Origin: Diphasiastrum complanatum
Lineage: Eukaryota > Streptophyta > Lycopodiopsida > Lycopodiales > Lycopodiaceae
Length of the DNA stretch: 64,000 nt
Assembly (NCBI GenBank): GCA_029204225.1
Contig: CM055106.1
Span: forward strand, 43,437,003-43,501,002
Reading direction: 5' to 3'
Shown: in pieces, positions 60,081-64,000 of the stretch
How positions within the stretch are numbered: the first letter of the stretch is position 1
Layout of the letters: each line of letters opens with the position of its first letter
Notes under the pieces: model-generated
What the model was told of the DNA's origin: nothing
Seen by the model: only the letters and a program-made list of their open reading frames with translations
The model's database searches: none
Made by a program: the position numbers and the translations under genes

Positions 60081-60549
60081 GGTGTTGCTGTAGAGAAAGA
60101 ATAGTGATGGAAGTTGCCACGTGGCACATGCAATTTTGTCAACATATGCATGTGCCATGTGGTAACTCATCATTTGTTGTCCACATGCACATTTTGATGT
60201 GATTTTCTTTGCTACATGTCAAAAATTTTATGGTTGTCCACATGAGAGTTGTGGTGGGAAGGCTCACCAAAAATCTACTTGTGGAGGTGCCTCTAGACCA
60301 TAAAGGAAAACTGAGCACCTAACATTAAAGGAACAAGCTAAAATCTTCATGATTTATTGAGAGTTGAGAATTACATATAAATTAATTTTTTGAAATAAAA
60401 AGCTATTGTGAATGGGCATCGATTTGTATTATCCAAAGCGCAATGATTTAATGACTCCAAAGACACTTTCTTATCTATCCATCATTGATGATAGTGATCT
60501 ATTAGGGAAAGAAGAGTGATTTGACTCTTTTAGTTTGACATATCACCTT
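60081..60549. repeat. diverged T block fragment and unassigned DNA
   Basis: 60,108-60,330 resembles the CATGTGGCA segment of T blocks (GCATGTGCCATGTGGTAAC, AAGAGTTGTGGTGGGAAGGCTCAC with changes), clearly older than the others. It contains a 12-bp palindrome TGCCACGTGGCA at 60,114-60,125. 60,340-60,549 has nothing recognisable. Confidence 0.5.
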
Positions 60550-61250
60550 TCTACACTTCAAAGCCTTAGTTAAATGTATATAGAGGTGTGATATGACCTT
60601 TCTAAACTTTGAAGTCAGGTATATAAAACCTATTTTATACACACGCACACACACATTTATATGTATGTACATATACAGACACCCACATATGTACATATGT
60701 ACACACACACACACACACATTTATATGTATGTATGTATAAACACACCCACATATGTACACACACACACACACACCAACACATTTATATGTCTGTATGTAT
60801 AAACACACCCACATACACACACACACACACACACTCTTATATGTATGTATGTATAAACACACCCACATATGTACTTATGTGGGTGTGTTTATACATACAT
60901 ACATATAAATGTGTGTATGTGTGTGTACGTGCGCGCACGCCTTTCTACACTTCAAAGCCTTAGTCAAATATAAAGAGGAAATGACCTTTCAAAATGACAT
61001 ATGATCTTTCTAAACTTTCAAGTCAAATATATAAAACTTATATACACACACGCGTGTGTGTGTGTGTGCGCACACACACACACACACCAACACATTTATA
61101 TGTATGTATATATACAAACACCCACATATGTGCACATGTGGGTGTACATATGTGGGTGTGTGTATATCTACATAAATATCAATGTGTTGGTGTGTGGGTG
61201 TGGGCATGGGCATGGGCATGTGCGTGTGCGTGTGCATGTGCATGTTTTAT
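60550..61250. repeat. CA/TG palindrome zone 3 with arm sequences
   Basis: Arm sequence in direct orientation (60,550-60,640) and again at 60,936-61,050. Between them are (CA)n, ATATGTATGTATGTATAAACACACCC repeats and a palindrome of about 70 bp centred near 60,876. 61,050-61,250 repeats zone 2 with an extra CACATATG/GTGGGTGTACATATGTGGG duplication and a GGGCATG tail in place of GGGCGTG. Confidence 0.85.
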
Positions 61251-62325
61251 TTGATAAATACCTGGAGGTCTATGCAAGATTGTGAAATATCTTTTTTAAA
61301 ATTTCGATGAGTAACAAGACAACACAAGGTGGGTGGACCCTTCATTCACAAGCTTCTATAATATTGGAAATGGCTCCATATTTCAAGAGATTTGATCTCA
61401 TATTAGATTGACAAAAATCTTTCATTTATTCTAAGTTTCAATGGAAAAGTATCCAGAAAAATTCCAACTTTTTGGACGGTTGACATTTTGAAATATTAGA
61501 GTACCTACATGTTGAACTTGCATTGGAGCTTCTAGAATTTTGCTCTACATTTAGCAAGTAGAAATTTTTTTGTCTACAGACATATTATGAATCTGATTCT
61601 AAATCAACTTTAATAGTCATTTTCACTCAATAGATAATGTTTCTTGTGTGCATTAAAAAACCTTTAAGCCTCTAATCAATCACTGCTTCAAAAAGGGTCT
61701 TGGTAGGAAATGTCCACACCCAAGATTTCTCTCCTTGGATTTTAGCTTGACACATACCAAAAAAACACCATACAACATCTATTGAGAGGTAAAAAAGCCA
61801 TGCATTCTAACGAGCAAGAACAATCGAGAACATAATTGCCAGTCCAAAGTTTACCTTAAGTATTATACCCATTTTCGAGTTGAAATCAATGTGTTGATGA
61901 TGAAAGTTTTTACCGAATTTGGAAACCTGATGATTAGACTAATTTTTGGATGAAAACTCTAAGTTTTCAACAAAAATGTCAGCACCTCTCTTCCAACCTT
62001 CGCCAGTCCTATTGAGCATTCCAAATATAATGGTTTTTTCTATCAATGAGTTTGGCAAGAGTTCATTCCATTAGAATTTTTGCAATAAAGATTGTTTCTT
62101 CAAAATATTCATTTTAACCCTTGCCAACAAGCTGAATTTTGTTTTCAATGTGCCAAAAGAACCGTCACCTGACCTACCATATATCTATTTTTGTCAAATC
62201 TATCTCCAGTCAGACGAGCGAAGTTAGTTTTTTAGATTTGTCAGAAACAGCCACTTTTTTAAAATCCAAAATAGTAAATGTGAACCCTCGCTAAGCTAAC
62301 ACTCGTACTCACTTTTACTTCAATC
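61251..62325. other. segmental duplication copy 2, non-coding part
   Basis: Counterpart of 43,256-44,371 with small indels (for example a loss of about 40 bp near 61,815, CTAACGAGCAAGAAC). No gene seen. Confidence 0.7.
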
Positions 62326-62725
62326 ATGTCTTCCGCTATTGAAATTAAAAGCTCTGCATCACCCAAATGCTGCATAAGTGTGATGTTCCTACTGAGACGA
62401 CCATCATGGCTTTGGCTACCACTGAATTAGTGGTGGAATGGTTAACCCTTGCTGAGCCCTTGCTCAAGGCAATGGGCATCCATTCACCACCATATCCTCA
62501 AACAAAATCAGTACGGAGTCTATAAGTATGGCTTTTGACACTTGGGATGAGGCCAAGGCGAAGTTTCATGTTAAGTACCAAGGTGTAGTGCACAAGGTGC
62601 ACGTGACTGAGGCCGCCCTTGTTGTTGTAGGGATAGTTTCTGGCCCTAGGTCCAATCCATCTCATAAGGTGGCCCATAGTGTTATTAAGCCTTTCCTAGA
62701 CACCCGTACGACTCAATTGTAGACC
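62326..62725 (+). pseudogene. ORF U, copy 3
   Basis: ATG at 62,326 (MSSAIEIKSSASPKC). It shows the same frameshifts as copy 2, then open from 62,528: MAFDTWDEAKAKFHVKYQGV, VHKVHVTEAALVVVGIVSGP, SHKVAHSVIKPFLDTRTTQL, stop. It differs from copy 2 by C/Y, R/H and V/A-type changes. A (GA)n follows 130 bp downstream as in copy 2. Confidence 0.5.
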
Positions 62726-62850
62726 AACGAATATGGCTACCTCATTGAAACTTGCATCTTGGATTATGTAATCCAAGTTGCCGCCAGTCTTTTGAACCAC
62801 TTCCTTATGGTGGGCAACCTGTGCAGGAGAGGGTTGCATTTTTTTTTCTT

Positions 62851-63236
<386 letters not shown>

Positions 63237-63626
63237 ATGTTTTTTCAAGGCATTCGCATACTCAATGGAGCTACAAGTGCTCATGATAGAGGTTCTGGCT
63301 CTAACCAAGATCTGGGAGCTGGAAATGCAAACGGTAGTGGTTCTGATTTAGGTGGCGAAGGTGCTGTTGGGCAAGGCAGTGGAGCTGGAGGTGGACATAT
63401 TGGTAGTGGTGCTACAGGTGGTTCTAAAGGTGGCAGTGGTCAAGGAAATAGAGTAGGAGGCGGTGGCTCAGGGGGAAACGAAAATGGAAATATTGTTACC
63501 AGAAAAGGAGACGGTAATGGTTGTGGTAGCGGAAAAGGAAATGAAAATTCTGCCCCTGGAAAAGAAGAAGGTGCGGGAAATGGTGCTGGCAAAGGTAGCA
63601 GTAGAGGAAAAGAAAATGGAAATTAA
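63237..63626 (+). CDS. glycine-rich low-complexity frame, copy 2
   Basis: Open frame ending at the TAA at about 63,624-63,626. After GIRILNGATSAHDRG it is built from Gly, Ser, Asn, Asp and Lys: GSDLGGEGAVGQGSGAGGGH, GSKGGSGQGNRVGGGGSGGN, GKGNENSAPGKEEGAGNGAG, GKENGN. No signal peptide at the start; the real 5' end may be an intron boundary (TTTTTTCAAG/GCATTCGC at 63,248-63,249), which would make this a last exon. Glycine-rich proteins are a broad, poorly defined plant class, so no function is assigned. The damaged copy at 55.3 kb shows it has been duplicated. Confidence 0.4.
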   Translation: MFFQGIRILNGATSAHDRGSGSNQDLGAGNANGSGSDLGGEGAVGQGSGAGGGHIGSGATGGSKGGSGQGNRVGGGGSGGNENGNIVTRKGDGNGCGSGKGNENSAPGKEEGAGNGAGKGSSRGKENGN

Positions 63627-63761
63627 TATTGCTCCCAGAAATGGACAGTGATTGGGTGGTGAATCAACTACATTTCACCTCGAATTCTCAACCTGTCGCT
63701 GTGTGTGAGATTTTTAATTGCGTACACAATGATAGTTACTAGCTGCATCTACTAGCGGTCA

Positions 63762-63934
63762 AGAGACTACTATAGTATTGATGTGAATAGAGATGGCAAT
63801 GAGCCGACAAGGAATTCAACCAAGAATTGTAATGTAAAATTAAGACACTTAGAGAGTCGAAATAGGTACCGTACACCCTTGAAAAACTTAAACGACAATA
63901 ATGTGGTTGGATTTATGTCAAACTTTATCAAAGT
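63762..63934 (+). CDS. possible exon downstream of glycine-rich frame
   Basis: Between an acceptor-like CTACTAG (63,755-63,761) and a donor-like AAA/GTAATT (about 63,934) lies an open frame: RSRDYYSIDVNRDGNEPTRN, STKNCNVKLRHLESRNRYRT, PLKNLNDNNVVGFMSNFIK. The copy at 55.78-55.96 kb keeps most residues but has a TAG after TRN. Not recognised. Exon status is inference from splice-like borders and a partly conserved frame. Confidence 0.25.
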
Positions 63935-64000
63935 AATTTTCTTCCTCCTCAGCAAACTGAAATATCTAGAGCTGCAACCATCGTGAACCCTTCAACAAAG

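Noticed and set aside
60114-60125. TGCCACGTGGCA, a G-box-like palindrome
   Set aside because: A single CACGTG palindrome in decayed repeat DNA, with no gene downstream; not called as a promoter element.

Overview
This window looks like nuclear, gene-poor heterochromatin from a land plant. The evidence is decayed Ty1/copia and Ty3/gypsy LTR retrotransposons with plant-type tRNA primer-binding sites (TGGTATCAGAGCC for copia, TGGCGCCGTTGCCGG for gypsy), an AT-rich base composition, many (CT)n/(GA)n microsatellites up to 180 bp, and a short Arabidopsis-type telomeric tract (CCCTAAA). I cannot name the species. I found no intact host gene, no tRNA or rRNA gene, and nothing bacterial or viral. Every recognisable coding stretch is a broken piece of a retroelement, apart from two or three short reading frames of unknown origin.

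Layout. 1-1835: minus-strand copia-A scraps (RT start, integrase C-terminus, integrase core) split by a minisatellite-bearing insert. 1852-4040: plus-strand gypsy pol (RT, RNase H, integrase) with frameshifts, stops and a deletion across the integrase active site. 4834-5240: an unknown reading frame ('ORF U'), followed by a truncated gypsy LTR. 5830-9720: copia RNase H, protease and LTR pieces, including head-to-tail RNase H-LTR modules (copia-B). 9720-42392: mostly copies of two repeat blocks. 'S' is about 1.1-1.3 kb with an internal (CT)n. 'T' is about 2.4-3.2 kb, starts with (GA)n and ends with (CT)n. Two T copies hold nested retroelement inserts (12.7-15.1 kb and 19.96-25.96 kb), and the last copies form a tandem array with a period of about 2.5-2.6 kb. 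42.4-43.25 kb and 60.5-61.25 kb: CA/TG palindromic foldback zones. 43.0-44.98 kb is duplicated at 60.95-63.03 kb and carries two more ORF U copies. 44.98-49.4 kb: copia-B RNase H-LTR modules and an S block. 49.4-54.8 kb: copia-A on the minus strand, then a duplicated copia-E LTR with a gypsy stub. 54.8-56.0 and 63.2-64.0 kb: paired glycine-rich sequences with a possible captured exon. 56.3-60.1 kb: more copia-A, including an internally deleted element with its own LTR and PBS.

The parts do not work together as a pathway. The window records repeated insertion, ectopic recombination and segmental amplification. The observations most worth following are: (i) both amplified copia-A integrase catalytic positions that can be seen are replaced in every copy examined (D to H and E to K); (ii) ORF U, a conserved unknown frame with three diverged copies; (iii) an acidic frame inside the T block, present in seven copies and possibly a captured host exon; (iv) (GA)n...(CT)n bracketing of each T unit; and (v) a 74-bp perfect palindrome within a foldback structure. 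All alignments were made by eye, so boundaries are approximate unless a motif position is given.
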